Positions 1 to 8,969 of a stretch of 64,000 nucleotides of DNA are shown here, one piece after another (the first letter of the stretch is position 1; each line of letters begins with the position of its first letter). The DNA lies in NCBI GenBank assembly GCA_964598395.1, contig CAZRBW010000002.1, forward strand, positions 1 to 64,000, given 5' to 3'. Under the pieces are notes generated by a model that searched no databases, was not told where the DNA came from, and worked only from the letters and a program-made list of their open reading frames with translations. Source of the DNA: CAXBDP01 sp964598395. GTDB lineage: Bacteria > Bacteroidota > Bacteroidia > Cytophagales > Cyclobacteriaceae. The position numbers and the translations under genes are program-made.

Positions 1-761
1 ATTAAACTTGGAAACCAGCGCTGTAGCCAAACCAGGACTCTTCCATGGGTGGTGAATATGTATGTCCTTTTCCGCTTCAATATGGCTCTTACCATTACTT
101 TGGCAGCTTTTGCCGTAGGCCACATTAGATTTGCTGGTCGAGGATCTTTTCGCTCTGGATGCCATACACCTTGGTTGTCCACCCGAGCGATTTCGGACTC
201 AACGAAGCCTGGATGAAGCGTTGTGCAACTCACACCCGTTCCTAGCAATTCTACCTGCAAAGTAAGACCAATCGAATGTACTGCAGCTTTGGACGCGCCA
301 TATGCTCCCACATTTGGATTGGGCAGGTATGCTCCCACGCTTCCTACCAAAGCAATTCGGCCATTTGTCTCCTTTAAATGTGGAAGGGCATATTTCACTG
401 TCAAGGCGAGTCCAGTCACATTGCCTTGCAACTGTCTATTCCAATCGGCAGCAGTCAACTTTTCCACCGCTCCAAATACACCGAATCCTGCGTTTGCCAC
501 CGCCACATCTAATCGACTATATGTACTTATAATAAGTTGTACAGCCGCTTCGATTGAGCTTTCGTCCAGAATGTCAAGTGGTGCTACCAAGGCTTCGCCT
601 CCTCTATTCTTAATTTCCTGGGCTATTGTTTCTAGCAATTCTATTCTTCTTGCAGATAAGGCTACCTTATATCCTAATCTGGCCCATTCATAAGCCATTT
701 CTTTACCTATGCCTGATGAGGCTCCAGTAATCCAGACCACATGATTTTGTGCATTTTTCAT
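1..761 (-). CDS. SDR-family NAD(P)-dependent oxidoreductase, partial (C-terminus beyond window)
   Basis: I translated this from the minus strand; the frame stays open to the window edge, so about 253 residues are visible and the C-terminus is missing. The N-terminus carries the Rossmann dinucleotide motif TGASSGIG (residues 12-19). NAG follows at 90-92, then Ser141 and the YxxxK pair Tyr154/Lys158, which together form the short-chain dehydrogenase/reductase catalytic set. The cytoplasmic enzyme should oxidise or reduce an alcohol/carbonyl pair with NAD(H) or NADP(H). The substrate cannot be told from sequence. The ATG at 761 has an AAGAAAG stretch just upstream that could act as a ribosome site; a second ATG lies three codons in. 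It is separated from the next gene by 285 bases in which I see no gene. Confidence 0.88.
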   Translation of the reverse strand, partial: MKNAQNHVVWITGASSGIGKEMAYEWARLGYKVALSARRIELLETIAQEIKNRGGEALVAPLDILDESSIEAAVQLIISTYSRLDVAVANAGFGVFGAVEKLTAADWNRQLQGNVTGLALTVKYALPHLKETNGRIALVGSVGAYLPNPNVGAYGASKAAVHSIGLTLQVELLGTGVSCTTLHPGFVESEIARVDNQGVWHPERKDPRPANLMWPTAKAAKVMVRAILKRKRTYIFTTHGRVLVWLQRWFPSL

Positions 762-1046
762 TTCTTTCTTGAGTTAAAATTTGTTAATCTGAATTGCTGC
801 AAAGCATACTAAAAACGGATTAATTTAACTCAATAAAAGCTGATATACAATAGGTTGGGAATGCTCTAACACACATTAAAATGCCATCTGAATTTTATTG
901 CATTGCTTGTACTTTCAGATATTGGTGATTAGAAGAATTAATAATATTGAAAATTATAAGGTGGAAGCTGTCAACCGCTTTGCAACACAAATCGATAAAT
1001 AGAATTCTAAAAATTATTCTGCTCCCACCCATCACATTCTCAAGGC

Positions 1047-2753
1047 CTACCTAAACTCATAATCTACTCCATGCACCTGTGTGAGCAAGCTCTGAGTTGC
1101 ATCAAGCACGCGTGCATTTAGAGGTGGTGTTGGCGTTACAGGCGAATTAGCCGCTAGGTAAGTTTTCATTACTTCATGCAATGTCAAAGGGGTATTTCTT
1201 GTATTTTTCACACCTCTGAACCTACACAAAATATCCTCCGGATCACCATCCCGCTCACAAGCACTGATGGTATACGTCCTGTTCAAATCAACCGGCTCGT
1301 TAAGTATTTTCACCTCTTGCACCCTCTCACCCATATTGCCAAATGCATTGAATGTAATTGTCATTCCTTTGAATTTGATTACCCAGCCACCAAATCGCTG
1401 TGCGGCTTCCTCTGCAAATACATTGTTTAATTCCCTCTCCAGCCATTCCATTATTTGAGCCCCCGTTACTTCACCAATCCGCACAAAGCTATCCACTGGA
1501 AGCATATCGTAGATAAAACCTGAGGTAATAGGAATGTTGCCAGTTTCGTCTGGTGTTGTTCGTGGCGGACAAAATCTAAAACCATTGGAAAGCACAATAT
1601 CTGCCTCTGGAATTGCCCAGTCCAAAGCATCCAAAATCATTGTGTCAATGGTATTTTCAATTACAAAATATCGATAAAGTGGCAAAGTGCTGTAGCCAAC
1701 TATATCATAAATATCTTCCTTAAAGGGCTCTTCTTTTGTCTTGAGAATGGCTCCAATTTTTTGAGATGGCTCCAATTTATCAGAAGTAATTTCCACCAAA
1801 TCATAGGTATCTCTTACCAATTTGCCCTTTTCAAAACTCAACTGAAGCCTGCCTACAAAACTTCCAAATGCACCTGGCTCTACTACTTTGGCATATTTTC
1901 CTTGTATTGGTACACGCACTCGCTCATGGGTATCACCTCCGAGAATATAATCCACTCCCACGCAGGATTCGTGATTGGACATGGCAATTTGCTGTGAAAG
2001 TCCACAATGCGCAATAATGATCACCGCAGCACATTTTTCCTGTTTGCGAAGGACATCCACATAATGCTTCATATTATTTTCAGGCTTGGTGTAGATAATC
2101 CCTTTGCTATAATTAGGCGACTGCCTAAGAGGCACCAAATGATCAGTATATCCCAAAAAACCAATTTTCACGGTGCCAACTTTCCAAATGTGGTAAGGTG
2201 GAAAAACCAATTCACCTCGACTTGCATCCGCATTTTCGTGATACATATTGGCACAAATCTTTGGCGCATGCAAAGAGCCTAGCAAGTGCTGCATGGTATC
2301 TTTATAATACACAACTTCCCAATTGCCTGGCAAATACAAATCGTAACCCATCGCATTGAGGATAGGAATCATCGCTTCTCCAGTAGTTTTTACTGATAGC
2401 TCTGAGCCTTGAAACATATCGCCAGTATCCATAATAAATGTGTGAGGATGGCGATTTCGTTCTTGCTCAAAGAACGTTGCCATTTGGGCATATCCGCCCG
2501 TTTTTCTGAATACAGACACTCCATTTTCCCAGAAAAGCTCATCATGCGGGTGGATCTGGCAATGTACATCCGTACTTTGAAGAATATTTACCGATACAGT
2601 GCCCTCCTCCAATGCAATTATTTCTTCTTCAGATAGACCTTGAATGGTTGCTCCTGATTCGCTTTGGCAAGAAGATATAATACTACCTCCCGCTACAAGG
2701 ATTCCCGCTTTTTTTAAGAAATCTCTTCTAGCAGGCGTTAACGTATTTTTCAT
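1047..2753 (-). CDS. Tat-exported lipoprotein, 5'-nucleotidase / SoxB-like metallophosphoesterase family
   Basis: 568 residues. The N-terminus has a twin-arginine motif (RRDFLKK, residues 9-15) followed by a lipobox ending in Cys29, so it is probably Tat-exported and lipid-anchored. The metallophosphoesterase domain shows D62-V-H64, D109-TGD112, N144-W145-E146, H249 and GGDTH (272-276); the 5'-nucleotidase C-terminal domain follows from about residue 350. In ordinary 5'-nucleotidases the third motif is GNHE, with His stabilising the transition state. Here it is Trp, a change I recall from SoxB-type thiosulfohydrolases. Metal binding looks intact, so it is likely an enzyme, but nucleotide hydrolysis should not be assumed. 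No other sox genes are present nearby. One GCGGGAGG octamer falls in the signal-peptide region (2686-2693). Confidence 0.85.
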   Translation of the reverse strand: MKNTLTPARRDFLKKAGILVAGGSIISSCQSESGATIQGLSEEEIIALEEGTVSVNILQSTDVHCQIHPHDELFWENGVSVFRKTGGYAQMATFFEQERNRHPHTFIMDTGDMFQGSELSVKTTGEAMIPILNAMGYDLYLPGNWEVVYYKDTMQHLLGSLHAPKICANMYHENADASRGELVFPPYHIWKVGTVKIGFLGYTDHLVPLRQSPNYSKGIIYTKPENNMKHYVDVLRKQEKCAAVIIIAHCGLSQQIAMSNHESCVGVDYILGGDTHERVRVPIQGKYAKVVEPGAFGSFVGRLQLSFEKGKLVRDTYDLVEITSDKLEPSQKIGAILKTKEEPFKEDIYDIVGYSTLPLYRYFVIENTIDTMILDALDWAIPEADIVLSNGFRFCPPRTTPDETGNIPITSGFIYDMLPVDSFVRIGEVTGAQIMEWLERELNNVFAEEAAQRFGGWVIKFKGMTITFNAFGNMGERVQEVKILNEPVDLNRTYTISACERDGDPEDILCRFRGVKNTRNTPLTLHEVMKTYLAANSPVTPTPPLNARVLDATQSLLTQVHGVDYEFR

Positions 2754-3191
2754 ATGGTTTTATTTGAATTGACGGATTCTAACTTTCAAATCTGTCTCTT
2801 AAGTTAAACTTATTTGGTGACCTAGGTCACAATCATTTTATAAAATAATTGAGGTCTTTCAAACAAATCTTAATTGCGCAGTCAAAAAAAGGATGTCAAT
2901 GTTTTTATTATCCTATTTGGGTACTTATTTGGCGGGCTTATGTGAAGTATGTTAAATCAACTTGATTAAAATAAATAGTGAAAAATCATCACCTATTTTA
3001 ATTGATTTTATGGTAGGTTTAACTAGCTATATTGATCATTCTCATCTAAGTTACTATTTCCTAAAATTAGAGATTACAAGAGCGCTTGAATTCTAATTAT
3101 CGAATGAATTATAAAGTCTTTATGGAAAATATTGGTGAGGTGGCAGGAATTAGTTAAAAAATCTTAAAAGCTCGTATTTCAAAGCCGTTGA
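2754..3191. other. Intergenic region, AT-rich, with one perfect palindrome
   Basis: 438 bases between two minus-strand genes. No ORF with credible codon content and no convincing terminator was seen. The only clear structure is the palindrome at 2817-2830, described separately. The part from about 2900 to 3190 holds nothing I can name. Confidence 0.5.
2817..2830. promoter_or_regulatory. Perfect 14-bp palindrome GTGACCTAGGTCAC, candidate operator
   Basis: The two 7-base halves are exact reverse complements. It lies 64 bases upstream of the start of the Tat-exported nucleotidase-family gene, a position suited to an operator or activator site. It is GC-rich compared with its surroundings. No regulator gene is adjacent, so the binding protein is unknown. 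Confidence 0.45.
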
Positions 3192-4247
3192 CTACAATTC
3201 TTTAATATGCTTAATAATTTCCTCAGTTACTTCAGTCGTAGTGGCAGTACCTCCAAGATCTCGAGTTAGCACTTTCCTTTGACTAGTGGTAAGTTCAATT
3301 GCTTGCATAAGCAATTCAGCTGCTTGGGTTTCTCCCAAATGTTCCAACATCATAGCAGCTGTCCAAAAGCTTGCAATGGGGTTAGCTAAATTTTTTCCTG
3401 CAATGTCGGGCGCACTACCATGCACCGGCTCAAACATACTAGGGAATTGTTTTTCTGGATTAATATTGGCTCCTGGAGCAATCCCTAATCCTCCAACTAC
3501 AGATGGCCCAAGATCTGAAAGAATATCACCAAAAAGATTACTAGCTACAACCACGTCAAACCAATGGGGATGTTGTACAAATTGAGCGCAGAGGATATCA
3601 ATATGGTATTTAGATTGTTCAACATGAGGGTATTTCTTTCCTAATTCTTCAAATCTATTATCCCAAAAGGTCATCGTATGAATTATCCCGTTAGATTTAG
3701 TAGCACTCGCTAGCTTACTCTTTCTTTTTGACGCCAATTCAAAGGCATAGTTCATCACTCTGTCTACCCCCATCCTTGTGAAAACACTCTCCTGCACCAC
3801 CGTCTCATAAGGTGTGCCCTCATGAATTATTCCACCTACGTTTGAATACTCACCTTCATTATTTTCTCTGACTATGACAAAATCTATCAGCCCAGGGTTT
3901 CGTAAGGGAGATTCAACCCCCTGAAGCAACCTTACCGGACGGATATTTACATATTGTTGAAATGACCTACGTATTGGAATTAGTAATCCCCAAAGAGAAA
4001 TATGATCGGGCACACCTGGATAACCCACTGCACCAAGGAATATAGCATCTGAATCAGCAAGCCGTTCAATCCCGTCGGCAGGCATCATTTTACCTGTGCT
4101 CTTGTAATACTCGCATGAATAATCGAAAGGAATAAAATCGAATTCAAAACCAAACTTTTGTCCTACTGATTCTAGTACCTTCAATGATGCAGGAATCACT
4201 TCTTTGCCGATTCCGTCACCTGGGATTACTGCTATGCTATATTTCAT
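3192..4247 (-). CDS. Tartrate / D-malate dehydrogenase (isocitrate/isopropylmalate dehydrogenase superfamily)
   Basis: 351 residues, normal length for the decarboxylating beta-hydroxyacid dehydrogenase family. Family marks include IPGDGIG at residues 8-14, the arginine-rich substrate loop (RRSFQQYVNIRPVRL), VRENNEGEYSNVGG, the metal-binding stretch NLFGDILSDLG and the NAD-binding EPVHGSAPDIAGK. The loop containing WGLLIPIRR and the YSNVGG context fit the tartrate dehydrogenase / D-malate dehydrogenase branch (TtuC, DmlA) better than LeuB or Icd. The expected reaction is NAD-dependent oxidation, with decarboxylation, of D-malate to pyruvate or of tartrate to its oxidised product. It is the last gene of the minus-strand locus and starts 5 bases after the alpha/beta-hydrolase stop. 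Exact substrate preference within the branch is not decidable here. Confidence 0.85.
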   Translation of the reverse strand: MKYSIAVIPGDGIGKEVIPASLKVLESVGQKFGFEFDFIPFDYSCEYYKSTGKMMPADGIERLADSDAIFLGAVGYPGVPDHISLWGLLIPIRRSFQQYVNIRPVRLLQGVESPLRNPGLIDFVIVRENNEGEYSNVGGIIHEGTPYETVVQESVFTRMGVDRVMNYAFELASKRKSKLASATKSNGIIHTMTFWDNRFEELGKKYPHVEQSKYHIDILCAQFVQHPHWFDVVVASNLFGDILSDLGPSVVGGLGIAPGANINPEKQFPSMFEPVHGSAPDIAGKNLANPIASFWTAAMMLEHLGETQAAELLMQAIELTTSQRKVLTRDLGGTATTTEVTEEIIKHIKEL

Positions 4248-4252
4248 TTAAG

Positions 4253-5614
4253 CTATTGAAGAAGTTGTGTTAATAAAGACCTAAATTCATTTGATTGGTA
4301 CATTCCCTGTCCATCGTGGCCAACTCCATTCACAATTACCTTCTTATGATTGTGTGTTCCAGGGTATGATAATTCCATATACCTAAACATATTCTCTCCT
4401 CTTTTAAATCTGCTTGAACCTTGTAATGTGTTTTCACAATTTACAGTGTTCAAAGTTGGATCTGACTGACCTCCATTGCCGAGTAAGTAGGTTATTTTTC
4501 TACTTACAAACTGGGAATTAAATGAACTAGAATTAACTCCTGATAAATATGCTGGTGTTGAATTGTACCCTAAAGGCCAAATAGTGTAGGCTGGGCAACC
4601 AGAAGGCGTATAGAGCTGATTGTTGGATTCATTTATCCGCTGACCACTTGGATAGTAAAAAAACTGAGAATTTGCAACCACGTATTCAAAGTCGATAGAA
4701 GGGTATTTTGATTCAGATTTATTGGAAGCCGCATAAAATTGAGTAAATGCTGCTCCTGAAGAATGGCCTGTAATAACAATTTTTTTAAGAACTGGAAAGC
4801 GATCAGCATTGGTGAGTTGATCAATCAAGGCGTCAATGACCTCATAAGAGCTTAGTTTATTTGTGTTCGAAGAAGGGAAGCCACCTCTCCAATTTGTAAT
4901 CGGCCAATAGAAGTCATTTAAAGATCCGGTAGATGTATTTCTGAAAAATGGCGCAATGAGGATGGTTTTTCCAGAAACATTTTGACTCTCAAAAGTATTA
5001 TTTAAATAGCCATAGTAATTTTGTGGGTCATGGCTTGCTCCATGCACTACTATTACTGCATGAGTCAAATTCTCCCACTCTGCATTATCAGCATAAATGG
5101 GATAATTACTGTAAAATTGAAATGTGCCATCACCTTGAGAACCCTTCAATTCAATATTGCGCAAACAATCACCAATATTAGTACATGGGTTCATCGATCT
5201 AATAATGTTATCCTCTGCTGTTTTGAAAGTGAAGTTTAGTGAACTATTCAATTTTTCGCCTCTTGCTCCGATTACTGAATTGCTTAAAGTAACAGCATAA
5301 GTCGTATTATAATTAAGACTCATTGTGGCTGTGACCTTAGATGCAACATTTGAATAGTCAACTGAATAATCAACAGGATTGCCCCCACTTGAAATGGAGA
5401 ATGCTGATTGAAACGCTACTGGATTAAGGGCACTTGAAAAGACTATTACGATACTGGTTTCAACTGGCATATCCATATTTGTACCGCTTGAATTTGCCCC
5501 ATTAATGGTAGATGAAAGAATTTCAATACTAGCAACAGTGTCGGAATCATCACTACCACAAGAAACTATAAATGAGGAAACGCAAAGCAATAGGATATAT
5601 ATGGAATTCTTCAT
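4253..5614 (-). CDS. Lipoprotein with Ig-like Big_5 domain and alpha/beta-hydrolase (esterase) domain
   Basis: 453 residues. A lipoprotein signal peptide ends at Cys19. Residues about 30-135 look like a bacterial Ig-like (Big_5/SbsA) domain, also present in the next upstream gene. The rest is an alpha/beta hydrolase: an oxyanion-type VVHG at 189-192, the nucleophile elbow G283-H-S285-S-G287 and a C-terminal His433 in GVGHDG. Ser285 and His433 are therefore the likely catalytic pair; the acid residue is not assigned. It probably acts at the outer membrane or cell surface as an esterase or depolymerase. It sits between the lamin-tail lipoprotein and the dehydrogenase gene; a hairpin with a U-rich run ends only about 13 bases before its ATG. 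Confidence 0.78.
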   Translation of the reverse strand: MKNSIYILLLCVSSFIVSCGSDDSDTVASIEILSSTINGANSSGTNMDMPVETSIVIVFSSALNPVAFQSAFSISSGGNPVDYSVDYSNVASKVTATMSLNYNTTYAVTLSNSVIGARGEKLNSSLNFTFKTAEDNIIRSMNPCTNIGDCLRNIELKGSQGDGTFQFYSNYPIYADNAEWENLTHAVIVVHGASHDPQNYYGYLNNTFESQNVSGKTILIAPFFRNTSTGSLNDFYWPITNWRGGFPSSNTNKLSSYEVIDALIDQLTNADRFPVLKKIVITGHSSGAAFTQFYAASNKSESKYPSIDFEYVVANSQFFYYPSGQRINESNNQLYTPSGCPAYTIWPLGYNSTPAYLSGVNSSSFNSQFVSRKITYLLGNGGQSDPTLNTVNCENTLQGSSRFKRGENMFRYMELSYPGTHNHKKVIVNGVGHDGQGMYQSNEFRSLLTQLLQ

Positions 5615-5626
5615 AGATAAAAAATT

Positions 5627-5656
5627 AAGAGAGTTCTCATAATTGAGAACTCTCTT
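5627..5656 (-). terminator. Strong hairpin with U-rich run between two locus genes (terminator or attenuator)
   Basis: Arms 5627-5639 and 5644-5656 form a perfect 13-bp stem with the loop TAAT. On the minus strand it is followed by TTAATTTTTT, so it looks like an intrinsic terminator after the 5672-7453 gene. The ATG of the esterase gene follows directly, leaving no room for a separate promoter, so partial read-through is likely. Confidence 0.75.
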
Positions 5657-5671
5657 TAAAACACTTAAATA

Positions 5672-7453
5672 TCAATTGCATAGGACATATGGACAACTAG
5701 ATGTAGCATTTGAAGTTGCGCTTAATGTGCAGCCAACTCCACCGTATCTCCAACTGCCATTGACTTTTGCCGCCCAAGAATCTCTATAATCCCAGAATTG
5801 ATTTTGCCCATTAACACCAAGTTCACCATAAGTCTCAATGAGAGTTGTGCCTTTGAACAACTCAATTGTATCATCGCCATTTGAGGTAAGTTCCGAACTA
5901 GTAATCACATGATCAAAATTATTGTAACAACTTCCAAAGTAGTTTACGGCTCTTGCTACATCTAAATTACGAATAACCAAAATTTGCTCTCCTTCTTTAA
6001 CCGATATAGCTGGGAAAGGAATCTCAATTCCATCTGAAAATGCTTGGCCATTAGAAGCAATTCCTACTCCAAATAAGCTTAGATCTGAAATATCCTTTAA
6101 GGCTCTAATATGATAGGCTCTAATTAGACCTGCAGTCGGCCGAAGCGACATAATGCCTAAGAATTCTAAACCTTCGGAACACATTGGGTACACGCATGAG
6201 GATGATTTTGTTGTTCCTGCATTTACATTATTTGCACAGTTAAGTGCGCCATAAATCCATTTATCAGCCAGTTTATATCCCCACGACCCCGTGTATTCCC
6301 AAGGTCTGCCTATACCATCTACCCCTAATTCACCAAAAGTTTCAATAGCTACTCCATCATTGTAAAGCAAAATAGCATCGTTTCCATTATGAGTCATAGC
6401 AGATGTTTGAAGCACATGATCAAAATCACTGAAGCAAGACCCAAAATAAGCCGCAGCATTGGCTGCATCAGCATTACGGACTAGCAAAATTTGGTCTCCT
6501 GCAGAAACAGACATTGCAGGAAAGTAATAATCTAGATTTGCTGGATCAATAGGGGCAGAAGAACCATTTGTATTTATCTCAATCCCATAAGTACTTAAAT
6601 CAGCGATGTCTTTTAAAACATTTAAATGAACCGCACGAACTCCATTTGCGGTGCCTGCTCGTAAATGCATAACACCTTTAAGCTCTATTGATGGAGCCCT
6701 GTCGCCCAATGAGATAGTCAAAGGCTGCACTGGATTATATACTCCATTCAAAATATTTTCGAGAGATATTATGATTTCCTCTGTACCCTCTACAGCATCA
6801 CCTTCAATTGATGTAATTGTAAAGGAAGCAGAAGTTTCACCTGCTGGTATAGAAATGCTTGTTGCACTGGAAGTGTAGTCTACTCCATTACCTTCTGCGC
6901 TACCAGAGAAAACTAGATCAAAAGCAACATCTACAAAAACAACCTCACTCAACGTTGCAGTAACCGTAACTGATTCCCCTTCGAAGAAGCTCGATTTATC
7001 TGCTGTTAATGAAATGGTAGGAGGAATAAATTCACCCGTGCTAAAGTTATAATTAAAATCTTGTTTAGAAGTTTCTCCGGCAGCACCGTAGCTCCCTTTA
7101 GGCAAACTTAAGGTGTACGACTCATCGTATTCCAATCGTACGTTAGGAGTAATTGTTACAAATGAAGACGTCTCATCATAGGTAACTGAATAGCTTAATG
7201 CAGGAGAAATGCTCAACGCACTTTCAAAACTAGCTTTATTGAGACTATGAGAAAATATCAACTCCATTGAGGAGGTAACCGGTATTCCAGCCGAGCCACT
7301 CTGAGCTCGATCTCCTCCCAAACTTACATAAAGAACCCTAAGGTCATTGCTGATAGCAAAAATATCATCATCCTTACAAGAGATGAAAATTACTATTGGC
7401 ATCAATGCGAACATGAGCCATCGCAGTGCAGAAAATTGACTTTTAGTTTTCAT
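5672..7453 (-). CDS. Surface lipoprotein: Big_5, Calx-beta and two lamin-tail-like domains
   Basis: 593 residues. The signal peptide ends in a lipobox with Cys26. An Ig-like Big_5 domain spans about 38-142 and a Calx-beta domain about 148-250. Two related copies of a roughly 160-residue domain follow (about 252-410 and 425-590). Both copies share LRxxxx...RAxHxxxLKDIxDLS, an ILxxRNxDxAxAxxYFGSC segment and an ETxGELGVxG segment near the end, which is the pattern of lamin-tail domains in secreted bacterial nucleases and esterases. No catalytic domain is seen, so the likely role is surface binding or display. It lies 40 bases downstream of the transporter gene. Domain calls are by eye. Confidence 0.72.
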   Translation of the reverse strand: MKTKSQFSALRWLMFALMPIVIFISCKDDDIFAISNDLRVLYVSLGGDRAQSGSAGIPVTSSMELIFSHSLNKASFESALSISPALSYSVTYDETSSFVTITPNVRLEYDESYTLSLPKGSYGAAGETSKQDFNYNFSTGEFIPPTISLTADKSSFFEGESVTVTATLSEVVFVDVAFDLVFSGSAEGNGVDYTSSATSISIPAGETSASFTITSIEGDAVEGTEEIIISLENILNGVYNPVQPLTISLGDRAPSIELKGVMHLRAGTANGVRAVHLNVLKDIADLSTYGIEINTNGSSAPIDPANLDYYFPAMSVSAGDQILLVRNADAANAAAYFGSCFSDFDHVLQTSAMTHNGNDAILLYNDGVAIETFGELGVDGIGRPWEYTGSWGYKLADKWIYGALNCANNVNAGTTKSSSCVYPMCSEGLEFLGIMSLRPTAGLIRAYHIRALKDISDLSLFGVGIASNGQAFSDGIEIPFPAISVKEGEQILVIRNLDVARAVNYFGSCYNNFDHVITSSELTSNGDDTIELFKGTTLIETYGELGVNGQNQFWDYRDSWAAKVNGSWRYGGVGCTLSATSNATSSCPYVLCN

Positions 7454-7493
7454 AGAAATTTAATTTAATATTCTTAATGAATTGAAGTTCAAG

Positions 7494-8969
7494 TTATTTG
7501 GTGCCAAGGTTAAATGAAGCTGGGAAAGAATTAGGATCAATATTCCATAAAACTGGCAGCAAAAAGTAAATGAATAGAGTGACTAGCACAATAGATATTA
7601 AGTTCATCCATATGCCTGCTTTTATCATATCCGGTATCCGAAGATAGCCCGAACCAAAAACCACTGCATTAGGTGGAGTAGCTACTGGCAACATAAATGC
7701 ACAAGAAGCAGCTATTGTCACAGGCACCATAATCATATATGGATGCAAATCGAAGGCTAGTGCCATTGGTGCCAAAACGGGTAATAACATTGCCGTAGTA
7801 GCCAAATTTGATGTTATTTCAGTTAAGAAATTCACCGAGGCTACCATTACTAATATCAACATAATCAAGGATAGTCCTTGCATCTGTCCCATCTGTTGTG
7901 CTATCCACTCGGCCAAGCCTGTATCAGAAAATCCTTTTGCCAGTGCCATACCTCCGCCAAATAGCAGGATAATACCCCAAGGAATGTTGATACATTCTTT
8001 CCAGTCTATTATTGGCTTTTTGTCTTTTGCTGGTATAATGAATAAAACTGTTCCAGCGATCATTGCGATAATTGTATCGTCAATTGCTGGAATAAATTTT
8101 TCAATAAATCCTCTAGAGATCCACAGAAATGCAGTTGCTATGAAAACCCAGAGCACAGCACTCTCTTCGTATGAAATTTTACCTAGATTAGATAACATTT
8201 TTTTAATCTCGATACTGCCTCCAGGTAACTCTTTTTGCTCGAACTTAAAGGCAAATCGAGTAAGGTAATACCAGCAACAAAACATCAAAACAATTGAGAT
8301 AGGTAAGCCTACCTTCATCCAATCAACAAAATTTATTTTAACACCATAGGTTTCTTCAAGCACACCTGCTAAAACAAGATTAGGTGGAGTTCCAATTAAT
8401 GTAGCAAAACCTCCAATTGAGGCACTGTAAGCTATTGCCAGCATTAATGCTTTTCCAACAAATTCTGAATCAGATGTTTCGCCGTCATCATTCTTTTTGA
8501 ATTGTGAAACAACTGCCATACCTATGGGAAGCATCATAACAGAGGTGGCTGTGTTGGATATCCACATAGACATAAAGCCAGTTGCAACCATAAAACCTAA
8601 AATAATGGTATTGATATTCGAACCTATCAAGCTAATTATGTTGAGAGCAATTCTCCTATGCAGATTCCACTTTTCAATAGCTATAGCCAATATAAAACCA
8701 CCTAAATAGAGAAAAATATACTTATGGCCAAAAGCTGACGTAGTTTCACCCAGATCTAGTGCTCCTGTTAAGGGGAATAGTATTATAGGCAACAAGGCTG
8801 TTACTGCAATTGGAATTGCTTCGGTAATCCACCAAATGGCTACCCACGCAGTTACACAAAGCACTTGAAAAGCAGCATCATTCATCGTTTCAGGAGCTCC
8901 AAAGAGCTGCATGATACCAAAAACTGCTGGCCCTAGAAGTAAAGAAATCGTTTTCTTCCCTAACTTCAT
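7494..8969 (-). CDS. DASS/SLC13-family sodium-coupled dicarboxylate transporter
   Basis: 491 residues, strongly hydrophobic with about eleven membrane segments. Both substrate and sodium signature motifs of the divalent anion:sodium symporter family are present: SNTATS (residues 138-143) and TSNLATTA (near residue 385). Members bring succinate, malate, tartrate, citrate or sulfate into the cytoplasm. Its location between an SGNH hydrolase (4-base ATGA overlap with that gene) and a downstream tartrate/D-malate dehydrogenase argues for a C4 hydroxy-dicarboxylate substrate. Inner-membrane location is expected. Confidence 0.9.
   Translation of the reverse strand: MKLGKKTISLLLGPAVFGIMQLFGAPETMNDAAFQVLCVTAWVAIWWITEAIPIAVTALLPIILFPLTGALDLGETTSAFGHKYIFLYLGGFILAIAIEKWNLHRRIALNIISLIGSNINTIILGFMVATGFMSMWISNTATSVMMLPIGMAVVSQFKKNDDGETSDSEFVGKALMLAIAYSASIGGFATLIGTPPNLVLAGVLEETYGVKINFVDWMKVGLPISIVLMFCCWYYLTRFAFKFEQKELPGGSIEIKKMLSNLGKISYEESAVLWVFIATAFLWISRGFIEKFIPAIDDTIIAMIAGTVLFIIPAKDKKPIIDWKECINIPWGIILLFGGGMALAKGFSDTGLAEWIAQQMGQMQGLSLIMLILVMVASVNFLTEITSNLATTAMLLPVLAPMALAFDLHPYMIMVPVTIAASCAFMLPVATPPNAVVFGSGYLRIPDMIKAGIWMNLISIVLVTLFIYFLLPVLWNIDPNSFPASFNLGTK

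Noticed and set aside
223..693. Plus-strand ORF of 156 residues near the window start
   Set aside because: It lies opposite the SDR gene, whose minus-strand frame has full family motifs through the same stretch.
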